From DMER64 sp041654355 (GTDB lineage Bacteria; Bacteroidota; Bacteroidia; Bacteroidales; UBA932), in assembly GCA_041654355.1 (NCBI GenBank), contig JBAZDQ010000001.1, positions 1 through 64,000 of the forward strand: a DNA stretch of 64,000 bases. Direction: 5' to 3'. How positions within the stretch are numbered: the stretch's first letter is position 1; each line of letters opens with the position of its first letter. The notes below the pieces were generated by a model. That model worked only from the letters and a program-made list of their open reading frames with translations, was not told the DNA's origin and did no database searches. A program made the translations under genes and the position numbers. This document shows positions 7,012 to 15,388 of the stretch, in pieces.

Positions 7012-8628
7012 TTAATCCCTTAAACAACGCACATAAAATCCATAGGCTTTTGTACCGTTGTTTCTGTGCACATACGTGTGAGTGTAAAACAGGCCCCGGT
7101 AGCAAGCATTTGAATCGTACAGGGTAGAGCTCCACCAGTAGCTTTGGTGACGTACTTCTTCTACATCTGCAGGCCAATCGCCCCCATCGCCGTCACGGAA
7201 TCCACCCGGAAGGGCTGTAAAACCACTTTCATTGGTCACCGTTCCGGTTGTGCTCTCCCAATGTTCGGTTCCTGTTTCTTTCATTTTTCCACCTTCAGTT
7301 GTGCCACGATCTCCTGTGTTATTTGCCTCTTCCGATGACATCCCCAGGGCCATCTCCAACTGTTTCCATTCTGCATCGCTGGGCAAGTGCCAGCCGGAAG
7401 GGCAGACACCTTGTACACCACTTGGATTAGTGGTACTGCTTTCAGCACCATTCATAGCCGCCGTCCAGTTATATAGTACACCGTAGGTAGTATAATTGGA
7501 AGTGGCTTTTGCGGCAGCTACACTTGTACCGTCGTAACCATAAACATAACAATAAGCTGCTGAGGTTGAGCCTGTCTCCGGACCGACTACACCTACTTCA
7601 CTGGGCAAATACGCCAGATTTTCTTTCATCCACACCTGACCTCCTATTACTACCAAATCGTATTCATTCTCATCCCTGCTATCCACAAAATATGAGGCAT
7701 TCGTTCCCGTACCTTCAGTCCATCCACCATCTCCAGCATTAAGTGATAATTCGTACTTTTTACCCCTACTTAAGACTCCTGACGGAGCAGCTTTTGTTCG
7801 GTATTTCCAGCTACTGCCGTCGTACAGGGCAATATCCATATTGGTTTGTGCCCCCGGCAGGATCATCATATAAATGCTGACAGGTTCTGCGGTAAGTGTA
7901 ACCGAATTGGTCAACATGACGATTACATTATTGGAATAATAACTCTTTGTAATAGCATAGGGATTATTCTCTCCGGGAAAAGTTTGTGTCAGGTCAATGG
8001 TCCCTGAATTAAAAGCCAATGGCTGTGCTCCGGTAAAACTGACCCCCTTCAAGGTCCCGCTGCCTGTGATCTTGAATTCGATCATGGTAAACACGTGATT
8101 GAAAGTGAAGTTCACCGCTTCCGGAGGGGTAACCGCAATGGGTGTTGCTACCATAAAATCCAGTATTCCAATATGATCCGTAGGTTCAGTCGCAGACTGT
8201 GTCTGTGCCGAGGGAAGGGAAATGGGAACAACCGCTGTATCTTCCTCTTCCTCTGAATATTCTGAACCATAAGGATAATAGGCGTAAAAATGATGATCAT
8301 CTTCGCTTCCCCAATAAAGAGAACCGTAAAAATCTGAGCTTTTTGCTTCGGTCCGGGCCGTAAGGGCAAGGTTTTTGACGGGATTTGCTTCCGGAGTGCC
8401 ATCACTTGTGGATTTGGCTTCGGGTGAAAAAATCCCGATTTTATCCTCTTCGGCTTCCCAGTGGGTCTCCTCTCCTGACAAAGAAGTTTTGGTACCCGGA
8501 GCTTCTGTTTGTCCTGTTATTGTAATTGATCCTCCTGTCAGACCGGGATCAGGGCGCCCCAGAGGCACACATGTACACAGTAATAAGGATAAAAACAAAA
8601 ATAATGACTTTTTCGTTAATGTTTTCAT
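7012..8628 (-). CDS. Fimbrillin-like (Mfa-type) surface lipoprotein with C-terminal FISUMP domain
   Basis: 538 residues from the ATG at 8628, chosen because it begins a signal sequence (MKTLTKKSLFLFLSLLLCTC) with candidate lipid-attachment Cys18 or Cys20. Residues about 30-330 resemble Mfa_like/fimbrillin domains (ITITGQTE...TSLSG, YYPYG, FNHVFTMIEFKIT). From about 340 to the end is a FISUMP domain (TIGR02145): GGQVWMKENLAYLP, GVLYNWTAAMNG, CPSGWHLPSDAEWKQLE, and YWWSSTLYDS...GFYVRC. Such proteins are exported to the cell surface, often as pilus tip or accessory subunits. A 52-residue companion peptide is encoded 19 bases upstream. The gene ends 7 bases from the convergent creD stop. Confidence 0.88.
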   Translation of the reverse strand: MKTLTKKSLFLFLSLLLCTCVPLGRPDPGLTGGSITITGQTEAPGTKTSLSGEETHWEAEEDKIGIFSPEAKSTSDGTPEANPVKNLALTARTEAKSSDFYGSLYWGSEDDHHFYAYYPYGSEYSEEEEDTAVVPISLPSAQTQSATEPTDHIGILDFMVATPIAVTPPEAVNFTFNHVFTMIEFKITGSGTLKGVSFTGAQPLAFNSGTIDLTQTFPGENNPYAITKSYYSNNVIVMLTNSVTLTAEPVSIYMMILPGAQTNMDIALYDGSSWKYRTKAAPSGVLSRGKKYELSLNAGDGGWTEGTGTNASYFVDSRDENEYDLVVIGGQVWMKENLAYLPSEVGVVGPETGSTSAAYCYVYGYDGTSVAAAKATSNYTTYGVLYNWTAAMNGAESSTTNPSGVQGVCPSGWHLPSDAEWKQLEMALGMSSEEANNTGDRGTTEGGKMKETGTEHWESTTGTVTNESGFTALPGGFRDGDGGDWPADVEEVRHQSYWWSSTLYDSNACYRGLFYTHTYVHRNNGTKAYGFYVRCLRD

Positions 8629-8647
8629 AACTTCATGCTTAATGTCG

Positions 8648-8806
8648 TTACCAGATGATAGAGTCCCAGTCTTCACTGCCCGAGGCGGAAGAGGTGGCAA
8701 AACCCTGCTCAAGGTTGATTTCCAAAACGGTGATTACGGGTGGAATGTAGTCGTCCGGTCCCATGCTGCTGCGGGACAAAACCTGATTGTTTTTTATATT
8801 TTTCAT
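8648..8806 (-). CDS. Small fimbrillin-associated peptide, 52 residues
   Basis: An open frame from ATG at 8806 to TAA at 8648-8650 encodes 52 residues, including PPVITVLEINLEQGFATSS and a C-terminus GSEDWDSIIW. The pattern of Pro, then a hydrophobic EVIEIE-like strand, then GFA(T/A)SS and an acidic Trp-containing tail is the one seen in short peptides that precede Mfa/fimbrillin genes in Bacteroidales. The gap to the fimbrillin-like gene is 19 bases, so the two are surely cotranscribed. The other strand has a longer open frame here (8375-8887), but it lacks any family resemblance. Function unknown; it may be an assembly factor or exported peptide. Confidence 0.7.
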   Translation of the reverse strand: MKNIKNNQVLSRSSMGPDDYIPPVITVLEINLEQGFATSSASGSEDWDSIIW

Positions 8807-9031
8807 TTTATAGGTTTAAATAAGTGCTCAAAGGAATCCCGCTACTATACCCGCAACAAAAAGGATAAGTATAACGAATGTTATTGAGGATCAAAAAGGC
8901 TACAGAAAAGAGCAATGAGTCTTACACTTGTTGACAGCGTGTAACGTGGGTATACATTGCTTGAAAATACTGTAGTAAATGTAGTAATAAATCCTTACTT
9001 TCATATATTTTTAATTTTTACATAACTTAAC

Positions 9032-9937
9032 ATGAAAAGAGCAATACGTATTCTCCCGGTCGTAGTTTTAATAGCCTTTGTATTTTTTATTCAGTGCAGT
9101 CAACAGAATACCCGTAACAACAAGGATGAATCGTTTTCATTTGTATTTATGACTGATATTCACGTTAAGCCCGAGTTGCGTGCTGCCGAAGGCTTAGCCC
9201 AGGCAATTGACACCATTAACGCCCTGAACCCCGATTTTGTCATCACCGGAGGAGATAATATTTTTGATGCCTTGCAAGCGGGTTACGGAAGAGCCGATAG
9301 CCTGTATTTCCTTTTTGACAGTCTTTCCAAAAGGCTTGAAATGCCATTGTACAACACAATAGGCAATCATGAAGGATTTGGATTGTACCTGGCAAGCGGG
9401 ATAGATCCCTCACATGAATTCTACGGTAAGAAAATGTACGAAAACCGAATAGGCAATCGCTATTATTCCTTTAACCACAAACACTGGCATTTTATTGTTC
9501 TCGATGGTATTGGATATACTCCGGAACGAAAATATGTGGGTGTCATTGATTCCGTACAGATGGAATGGTTGAAAGCAGATCTGGAGGCCCATAAAGACAA
9601 ACCGGTTGCCATAAGCACACATATCCCCCTTTTAAGTGTAGGCCAGCAGGTTTTCGGCAAGCCCACAAGCGCTTTTTCTCCATCCGAGATCATAATAAAC
9701 GCTAAAGAAGTACGGGAACTCCTGGAACAATACAACGTAAAGCTGGTACTCCAGGGACACCTGCATATGCTGGAAGATGTATTATACAACGGCATTCACT
9801 ACGTGACAGGCGGAGCTGTCTGCGCCAGATGGTGGCTTGGTCCGCGAAACGGGATGGAAGAAGGATTCCTGAAAGTAGATGTTTCCGGAGAGCAGTTCAG
9901 CTGGGAGTACATAGATTATGCATGGGAAGTTGAATGA
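9032..9937 (+). CDS. Calcineurin-like metallophosphoesterase, probable lipoprotein
   Basis: 301 residues with signal sequence and candidate lipobox FIQC (Cys22). Metallophosphoesterase motifs are complete: FMTDIHVKP (D and H ligands), GGDNIFD, GNHE, STHIPLLS and GHLHM near residue 245, so two metal ions should be bound. Likely an envelope-located phosphodiesterase or phosphatase; substrate unknown. The preceding 225 bases (8807-9031) hold no further gene, only the divergent promoter region with the companion peptide; no exact TAnnTTTG box is visible there. The stop codon directly abuts the third 105-bp repeat. Confidence 0.9.
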   Translation: MKRAIRILPVVVLIAFVFFIQCSQQNTRNNKDESFSFVFMTDIHVKPELRAAEGLAQAIDTINALNPDFVITGGDNIFDALQAGYGRADSLYFLFDSLSKRLEMPLYNTIGNHEGFGLYLASGIDPSHEFYGKKMYENRIGNRYYSFNHKHWHFIVLDGIGYTPERKYVGVIDSVQMEWLKADLEAHKDKPVAISTHIPLLSVGQQVFGKPTSAFSPSEIIINAKEVRELLEQYNVKLVLQGHLHMLEDVLYNGIHYVTGGAVCARWWLGPRNGMEEGFLKVDVSGEQFSWEYIDYAWEVE

Positions 9938-10042
9938 AGGTGGAACCTTCCGCGCCAAAAATTTGTATAAAATATATCAACTAACAGTAAAACAGTGTTT
10001 TATAAAACTGATTGTTTAGATTTGGCGCGGAAGGTTCCACCT
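9938..10042. repeat. 105-bp inverted-repeat element, copy 3
   Basis: Starts at the base after the phosphoesterase stop codon. The two 22-bp arms are intact while the interior is the most diverged of the three copies, yet total length is still 105 bp. Confidence 0.85.
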
Positions 10043-10050
10043 TCCGCGCC
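10024..10050. repeat. Nested hairpin over the right arm of copy 3
   Basis: GGCGCGGAAGG, a 5-base loop TTCCA, and CCTTCCGCGCC form a perfect 11-bp stem. The outer half lies beyond the 105-bp unit and is absent or degraded next to the other two copies. It could act as a terminator-like structure for the phosphoesterase gene. Confidence 0.75.
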
Positions 10051-10060
10051 ATCCTCCTCT

Positions 10061-10132
10061 CTGCCGCAGGCAGCAGGGCCTCCCCTGGGGGAGGCGGTGG
10101 TGGGAGAATCAATAGGGAAGGGCCCGGGGCCC
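10061..10132. other. G+C-rich intergenic stretch with small hairpins
   Basis: Contains CTGCC-GCA-GGCAG (10061-10073), GCCTCCCC-TG-GGGGAGGC (10078-10095) and GGGCCC-G-GGGCCC (10120-10132). It is much richer in G+C than its surroundings and no gene is seen in it. It may be the debris of repeat insertion. Confidence 0.6.
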
Positions 10133-10142
10133 GCGCACAAAA

Positions 10143-10175
10143 AAAGCACTTACAACACGATGCTGTAAGTGCTTT
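10143..10175. terminator. Hairpin terminator after the tRNA/str operon
   Basis: AAAGCACTTACA (10143-10154) pairs perfectly with TGTAAGTGCTTT (10164-10175) around a 9-base loop. A-rich sequence on the left and TATTTTT on the right let it work in both directions. On the minus strand it lies 13 bases past the tRNA 3' end. Confidence 0.85.
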
Positions 10176-10187
10176 ATTTTTAAGGAG

Positions 10188-10262
10188 TGGGCCCAGCTGG
10201 GCTTGAACCAGCGACCCCCTGATTATGAGTCAGGTGCTACTAACCAACTGAGCTATGGGCCC
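10188..10262 (-). tRNA. tRNA with CAU anticodon (probably Ile2, else Met)
   Basis: 75 bases on the minus strand, beginning GGGCCCATAGCTCAG and ending GGGCCC plus discriminator A, with complete D, anticodon and T arms. The anticodon loop CTCATAA gives CAU. The T arm GGTCGCTGGTTCAAGCCCAGC, of which I give the last 20 as read, is close to that of lysidine-modified tRNA-Ile2, which favours Ile(AUA) over elongator Met; a tRNA-specific model would decide. CCA is not encoded. It lies 76 bases downstream of rpsJ on the same strand and may be processed from the str transcript. Confidence 0.9.
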
Positions 10263-10338
10263 CCTTTTCGCGTACAAATATACACGAAAGGTATGTTAAT
10301 ATAAAATCAAGATCAAAGAACGAAACCGCAAAAATGCG

Positions 10339-10644
10339 TCAGACTTTGATTTCAACCTCAACGCCGCTGGGCAATTCCAGTTTCATTAAGGCATCCACCG
10401 TCTTGGGCGTAGAGCTGTAAATATCCAGCAGACGACGGAATGAGTTCAGTTCAAACTGTTCGCGTGCTTTTTTATTTACGAATGTTGCCCGGTTGACCGT
10501 AAAGATCTTTTTGTTGGTGGGCAGGGGAATAGGGCCGCTTACAACGGCACCGGTAGCCTTGACGGTTTTCACGATTTTATCGGCAGATTTATCTACCAAC
10601 ATGTGATCGTAAGATTTTAATTTGATTCTGATTTTTTGGCTCAT
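10339..10644 (-). CDS. rpsJ: 30S ribosomal protein S10
   Basis: 101 residues starting MSQKIRIKLKSYDHMLVD, with GPIPLPTNKKIFTVNR in the exposed loop, full length for S10. It is a structural protein of the 30S head and also NusE in transcription antitermination. It is the last protein gene of the str operon here, 24 bases after fusA. Normally rplC and the rest of the S10 cluster follow; here a tRNA and terminator follow instead. Confidence 0.98.
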   Translation of the reverse strand: MSQKIRIKLKSYDHMLVDKSADKIVKTVKATGAVVSGPIPLPTNKKIFTVNRATFVNKKAREQFELNSFRRLLDIYSSTPKTVDALMKLELPSGVEVEIKV

Positions 10645-10668
10645 TTTATTATTTATTAACCAAGTATA

Positions 10669-12795
10669 TTAAAATTCGACATCTGATGCATGAAATCCTT
10701 TTGCCCATCCGGTTTTTTCTATGACTTCCTTAGCCAGAGAGGAGGGCAGTTCTTCGTAATCGCAGAATTCCATACTGCTTGTGGCACGGCCGGAAGAAAG
10801 CGTACGAAGGGTGGTAATGTAGCCGAATTGTTCGGCCAGGGGCACTTTGGCTTTGATGATCCGGGCATTGCCTTTGGAGTCCATATTGGTCACCTGTCCG
10901 CGACGTTTGTTCAAATCACCTATGATGTCTCCCATGTATTCTTCAGGGGTGACCACTTCCAGGGACATGATGGGTTCCAACAGAACAGGTCCCGCCTTGG
11001 GAGCTGCTTTACGGAATGACATTCGTGCGCAGATCTCAAAAGAAAGACTGTCTGAATCTACCGCGTGATACGATCCGTCCGTAAGCGTTACTTTCATTCC
11101 GATTATGGGGTATCCGGCCAAAACACCGTTTTCCATGGCTGCCTTAAAGCCTTTTTCAACCGAAGGAATGTATTCTCTTGGAATATTACCGCCTTTGACT
11201 TTGTCCACGAATTGTAACCCGGTCACGCCGGGATCGGCAGGTTCCAGGGTAAAGACAATATCGGCAAATTTTCCGCGTCCCCCGGTTTGTTTTTTGAAAA
11301 CTTCCCGGTGTGAAACCGTTCCTTGTATAGTCTCCCGGTAATTTACCTGGGGAGCACCCTGGTTTATCTCCACGCCAAACTCTCGTTTCAGGCGATCCAC
11401 AATAATTTCCAGGTGCAATTCTCCCATGCCGCTGATAATGGTCTGACCCGTTTCCACATCGGTACGGACGGTAAAGGTGGGATCCTCCTCGGCAAGTTTT
11501 GAAAGGGCAACGCCCAGCTTGTCCAGGTCTTTCTGGGTTTTGGGTTCCACGGCCAGACCAATAACGGGATCGGGGAAAGTGATGGCTTCCAGTACTATGG
11601 GATGTTTGTCCACACAAATAGTATCTCCGGTACGCAGGTCCTTGAACCCAATTCCGCTGCCAATATCTCCGGCTTCCAGGAATTCAATGGGATTCTGCTT
11701 GTTGGAGTGCATCTGGTACAGCCGGTTTATACGTTCCCGCTTTCCGGTACGAACATTCAAAACGGTCTTCCCTGTTTCAATTTTTCCCGAGTAAGCACGT
11801 ATGTATGCCAGGCGGCCTACAAAGGGATCCGTAGCTATCTTGAACACCAGCCCGCAGAAAGGCTCTTCAGCAGATGGGGCCCTTTTTTCGTCTTTCTGTG
11901 TATAGGGATTCAAACCAACTACAGGTTCAATATCCATAGGTGAAGGCAGATACTGGCATATAGCATCCAAAAGGAACTGTATCCCTTTGTTTTTCAACGA
12001 AGTTCCGCATGTAACCGGAACGATCTTCAACGCCAACGTAGCTTTTCTTAAAGCAGCAACCACTTCCTCGACAGCAATGGATCCGGGGTCTTCAAAATAT
12101 TTCTCCATCAGTGAATCGTCAAATTCAGCTGCGGCTTCTATCAGTTTTCCCCTCCATTCTTCCACTTCTTCCTGCATAGACTGCGGAACCTCTTCCACAG
12201 TGAAATTAATCAGATCCTTACTGTTGCTCTCGTAAATATAGGCCTTTCGGGACAACAGGTCCACAATCCCACGGAAGGTTTCCTCCGATCCTATGGGCAG
12301 ACAGATGGGAATGGCGTTAGCACCCAGTCTTTCGTGAATCTCCTCTACTACTGCAAAGAAATCGGCTCCCACCCGGTCCATTTTGTTGACAAAAGCCAAC
12401 CTCGGGATCTTGTACTTATCGGCCTGACGCCAGACAGTCTCCGATTGGGGCTGTACACGACCCACGGCGCAGAACGTAGCCACGGCACTGTCCAGTACTC
12501 GCAGGGAACGCTCAACTTCTACGGTAAAATCCACGTGACCCGGGGTGTCTATGATATTGATCTGGTATCGGTTCCGGCAACAATTCCAGAACGCGGTGGT
12601 AGCAGCAGAGGTAATGGTAATACCCCTCTCCTGCTCCTGGACCATCCAATCCATAGTAGCCGCCCCCTCATGAACTTCCCCTATTTTATGGGTTTTTCCC
12701 GTATAATAGAGAATACGTTCGGTGGTAGTGGTCTTACCGGCATCAATATGGGCCATGATGCCAATATTCCTTGTATATGTTAAATCTCTTGACAT
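10669..12795 (-). CDS. fusA: Translation elongation factor G
   Basis: 708 residues with all GTPase motifs: G1 AHIDAGKTT, switch I RGITITSAATT, G3 DTPGHVDF, G4 NKMDRVGADF, followed by EF-G domains II-V (for example SGMGELHLEI and the domain IV segment with GGRGKFADI). It catalyses ribosomal translocation. Its position between rpsG and rpsJ in the str operon marks it as the main housekeeping copy and not a fusidic-acid-resistance or recycling paralog. Gaps to neighbours are 28 and 24 bases. Confidence 0.98.
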   Translation of the reverse strand: MSRDLTYTRNIGIMAHIDAGKTTTTERILYYTGKTHKIGEVHEGAATMDWMVQEQERGITITSAATTAFWNCCRNRYQINIIDTPGHVDFTVEVERSLRVLDSAVATFCAVGRVQPQSETVWRQADKYKIPRLAFVNKMDRVGADFFAVVEEIHERLGANAIPICLPIGSEETFRGIVDLLSRKAYIYESNSKDLINFTVEEVPQSMQEEVEEWRGKLIEAAAEFDDSLMEKYFEDPGSIAVEEVVAALRKATLALKIVPVTCGTSLKNKGIQFLLDAICQYLPSPMDIEPVVGLNPYTQKDEKRAPSAEEPFCGLVFKIATDPFVGRLAYIRAYSGKIETGKTVLNVRTGKRERINRLYQMHSNKQNPIEFLEAGDIGSGIGFKDLRTGDTICVDKHPIVLEAITFPDPVIGLAVEPKTQKDLDKLGVALSKLAEEDPTFTVRTDVETGQTIISGMGELHLEIIVDRLKREFGVEINQGAPQVNYRETIQGTVSHREVFKKQTGGRGKFADIVFTLEPADPGVTGLQFVDKVKGGNIPREYIPSVEKGFKAAMENGVLAGYPIIGMKVTLTDGSYHAVDSDSLSFEICARMSFRKAAPKAGPVLLEPIMSLEVVTPEEYMGDIIGDLNKRRGQVTNMDSKGNARIIKAKVPLAEQFGYITTLRTLSSGRATSSMEFCDYEELPSSLAKEVIEKTGWAKGFHASDVEF

Positions 12796-12823
12796 TCTTC
12801 AGGTGCTGACAAAAATTCCCGTA

Positions 12824-13300
12824 CTAGAAACGGAAATGTGCAAATGCTTTATTGGCTTCCGCCATTTTGTGCATGTCTTCTTTACGCTTGAATGCGGCAC
12901 CTTCACTGTTATAAGCAGCGACAATCTCTGCGGCCAGTTTCTCGGCCATGGAATGTGCGGAGCGTTTCCGGGCGTAATTGATCATGTTTTTCATGCTTAT
13001 TGAAATTTTCCGCTCAGGACGCACCTCGGTAGGCACCTGGAAGTTGGCTCCTCCCACACGGCGGCTCTTCACCTCAACCTGGGGAGTAATGTTTTCCAAC
13101 GCTTTTTTCCAAATGTCTAAAGGAGCCTTCTCAGAATCTTTCACTTTCTCACCTACGATATCCAGGGCATCGTAAAAAATGCCGTAGGCAATACTCTTCT
13201 TTCCCTGAAGCATCAAATTGTTCACAAAACGGGTAACAAGCACGTCGTTGAACTTGGGATCAGGAAGTAGAATCCTCTTTTTAGGCTGTGATTTTCTCAT
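12824..13300 (-). CDS. rpsG: 30S ribosomal protein S7
   Basis: 158 residues, MRKSQPKKRILLPDPKFNDV, with the 16S-binding segment KSRRVGGANFQVPTEVRPERR-like region and the C-terminal FAHFRF. It nucleates assembly of the 30S head and, in other bacteria, represses its own operon. Second gene of the str operon, 19 bases after rpsL. Confidence 0.98.
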   Translation of the reverse strand: MRKSQPKKRILLPDPKFNDVLVTRFVNNLMLQGKKSIAYGIFYDALDIVGEKVKDSEKAPLDIWKKALENITPQVEVKSRRVGGANFQVPTEVRPERKISISMKNMINYARKRSAHSMAEKLAAEIVAAYNSEGAAFKRKEDMHKMAEANKAFAHFRF

Positions 13301-13319
13301 TTGTTTTTAATCAGTTAAA

Positions 13320-13700
13320 TTATTTTTTCACTTTGGGCCGTTTGGCTCCATAAAGTGAACGGGATTGTGTTCTGCCTTCCACCCCGGAGGTTTCCAAAGC
13401 ACCTCTGAGAACGTGGTAACGAACACCGGGCAGGTCTTTTACACGACCTCCGCGTACCAATACGATGGAGTGCTCCTGAAGGTTGTGACCTTCACCCGGA
13501 ATGTAGGCATTCACCTCTTTCTGGTTGGTCAGACGAACACGGGCAACTTTACGCATAGCGGAGTTCGGTTTCTTGGGAGTGGTGGTATACACACGTACAC
13601 AAACACCGCGTCTTTGAGGACAGGAGTCCAATGCGCGTGATTTGCTTTTTTCTACCACACGTTCCCTTCCTTTACGAACTAGTTGTTGAATTGTTGGCAT
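13320..13700 (-). CDS. rpsL: 30S ribosomal protein S12
   Basis: 126 residues, MPTIQQLVRKGRERV, with the decoding loop TTPKKPNSAMRK and PGVRYHVLRGALE. The lysine at the classic streptomycin-resistance site (K in PKKPNS) is wild type. It heads the str operon, whose promoter is visible 54-84 bases upstream. Confidence 0.98.
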   Translation of the reverse strand: MPTIQQLVRKGRERVVEKSKSRALDSCPQRRGVCVRVYTTTPKKPNSAMRKVARVRLTNQKEVNAYIPGEGHNLQEHSIVLVRGGRVKDLPGVRYHVLRGALETSGVEGRTQSRSLYGAKRPKVKK

Positions 13701-13753
13701 AATGTATTGTTAATCTTTGCTTTATGTATTTTTACTTTACGTAAAACGGGTTG

Positions 13754-13784
13754 CAAAGATAGGATTAATTTTCTTATTTACAAA
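13754..13784 (-). promoter_or_regulatory. Promoter of the str operon
   Basis: On the minus strand TTTG (13781-13784), 19 bases, then TATCTTTG (13754-13761): a textbook Bacteroidota promoter. The leader to the rpsL ATG would be about 48 bases. Confidence 0.8.
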
Positions 13785-13807
13785 CAAGTTGCTGACAATT
13801 TCCCTCA

Positions 13808-15382
13808 TTACCAAACGAAAAGAGTAGGTATGAGCAGCAGCGCACCGGCCAGGATCAGGATCAGGATGAAACGCCAGGCCCACCTGACCCACCGGGTATA
13901 GGGAACGTGAGCTATCCCAAGGACTGCCAGCAGCACTCCGGAAATGGGGGTGATCATATTGGTAAAGCCGTCTCCAAACTGGAACGCCAGGACCGTAGCC
14001 TGGCGGGAAACCCCCACCAGATCACTGAAAGGTGCCATAATGGGCATTGTCATGGCCGCTTTTGCCGAGGCGGAGGGTATGAGCGTGTTAATGACCGTCT
14101 GGATCATATACATCACCTCCAGGGACCCCGGCCGCCCCATGGATTTCATGCTCCCGGCCATGGCAAAGAGGATCCTGTCCATAATCCTGCCCTGCTCCAG
14201 GATCTCAACGATCCCCGCTGCCAGGCCCACAATCAGGGCTGCACCGAGTATATCTTTTGCCCCTTCGATCAGTTTTCCTGCGATGGTGTTGGCCGGATAG
14301 CCAGCCGCCATTCCGCTGAAAATGCCCAGGGCCAGGAACAGACCTGCAATTTCACTGATATACCAGCCGTATCCCAAAACGCCCACAATCAGGAAAATCA
14401 CCGTAAATCCTACAAAGAGCAGGATCAGGCGTGTTTTGGAAGCGGCCTTTTTCCGTGACACCAGGATCCTGATGCCCCATAAGGCAAAAACCACCGTTAG
14501 GAAAGGAATCAGTCCGGGAACAAACAACTCCCGGGAACCCATGGCAATGGATGTTACCGGGTAGAAAACGGAAAAACCTGCCAATGCTCCCAGAACCGAC
14601 AAAAAAGCGGCCCAGGCACCCCGGCCCGGCCTATTTTGCACGGCAGTAGGCTCAGCGGCAGAAACAGACTCGGCAAGGATTGCCTCCCTGCGTGTATTGT
14701 CCGCTTCCCACATGGGAGAAGCTTTGGGATTTTTGTGCACTTTATGTGCATACCGCAATACAAAAAAAATAGTTCCCGCTGTAAGCACCGCCCAGCATAC
14801 GAGGCGGTACCCCATTCCCGAGAAAATGGGCAACCCGGAAAGATCCTGGGCAATACCCACGGTAAAGGGATTCAGGAATGCCCCGGCAAAACCTACGTGT
14901 GCAGCAACATATACCATACACACCCCGGTAATGGAGTCGTACCCCATAGACAGGGCTAGGGGGACAATCAACGCCGTAAAAGCGATGGTTTCCTCGCTCA
15001 TGCCAAAAACCGCACCAAAAAGGCTGAAAAGCAGCATTACCAGCACGATAACCAGGTTGTTCACACCAATCCGGCGCATCGGCGGGAAATGCTCCAGTTT
15101 CTGCAAAAAAGAAAGAAATGAGCGGATCCCGTTGTCTATGGCGCGTGTTGCATTCACCACCCAAAAGGCAGCACCTACGCTAAGAATAAAAACAATGATC
15201 CCGGCCTGTTTTACAAAACCATCGTAAAAAGCGGTAAAGATTTGCCATGTCTGGGGCTTGGAGTCAAGCGGGTGAAATACCCCTTCAACATATTCTCCCC
15301 CCGGAAGCACCCAGGTAAACAGGGCGGCAAGCAATATCAGAATAAAAATGATGACTGTGGGAACGGGAAAACGTTTGTTCAT
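13808..15382 (-). CDS. yfcC: YfcC-family transporter
   Basis: 524 residues with about 12 hydrophobic helices; starts MNKRFPVPTVIIFILILLAALFTWVLPGGEY, given here only by its first residues, the hallmark N-terminus of PF03606 (DcuC-like/YfcC, C4-dicarboxylate or basic amino-acid carriers). Motifs SEETIAFTALIVPLA and VNTLIPSASAKAAMTMPIMAP fit the ion-transporter superfamily. It is 6 bases downstream of the HExxH gene, so probably the last gene of that long operon. Substrate cannot be told; relatives move arginine/ornithine-type or dipeptide substrates. Confidence 0.9.
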   Translation of the reverse strand: MNKRFPVPTVIIFILILLAALFTWVLPGGEYVEGVFHPLDSKPQTWQIFTAFYDGFVKQAGIIVFILSVGAAFWVVNATRAIDNGIRSFLSFLQKLEHFPPMRRIGVNNLVIVLVMLLFSLFGAVFGMSEETIAFTALIVPLALSMGYDSITGVCMVYVAAHVGFAGAFLNPFTVGIAQDLSGLPIFSGMGYRLVCWAVLTAGTIFFVLRYAHKVHKNPKASPMWEADNTRREAILAESVSAAEPTAVQNRPGRGAWAAFLSVLGALAGFSVFYPVTSIAMGSRELFVPGLIPFLTVVFALWGIRILVSRKKAASKTRLILLFVGFTVIFLIVGVLGYGWYISEIAGLFLALGIFSGMAAGYPANTIAGKLIEGAKDILGAALIVGLAAGIVEILEQGRIMDRILFAMAGSMKSMGRPGSLEVMYMIQTVINTLIPSASAKAAMTMPIMAPFSDLVGVSRQATVLAFQFGDGFTNMITPISGVLLAVLGIAHVPYTRWVRWAWRFILILILAGALLLIPTLFVW

Positions 15383-15388
15383 AAGCAG

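Noticed and set aside
8375..8887. 170-residue open frame on the plus strand
   Set aside because: Antisense to the fimbrillin-like gene and its small upstream peptide; basic, low-complexity sequence without family features.
10012..10206. 64-residue plus-strand frame over the repeat and G+C-rich region
   Set aside because: It crosses the repeat arm, hairpins and the terminator; composition Gly/Arg-rich and not protein-like.
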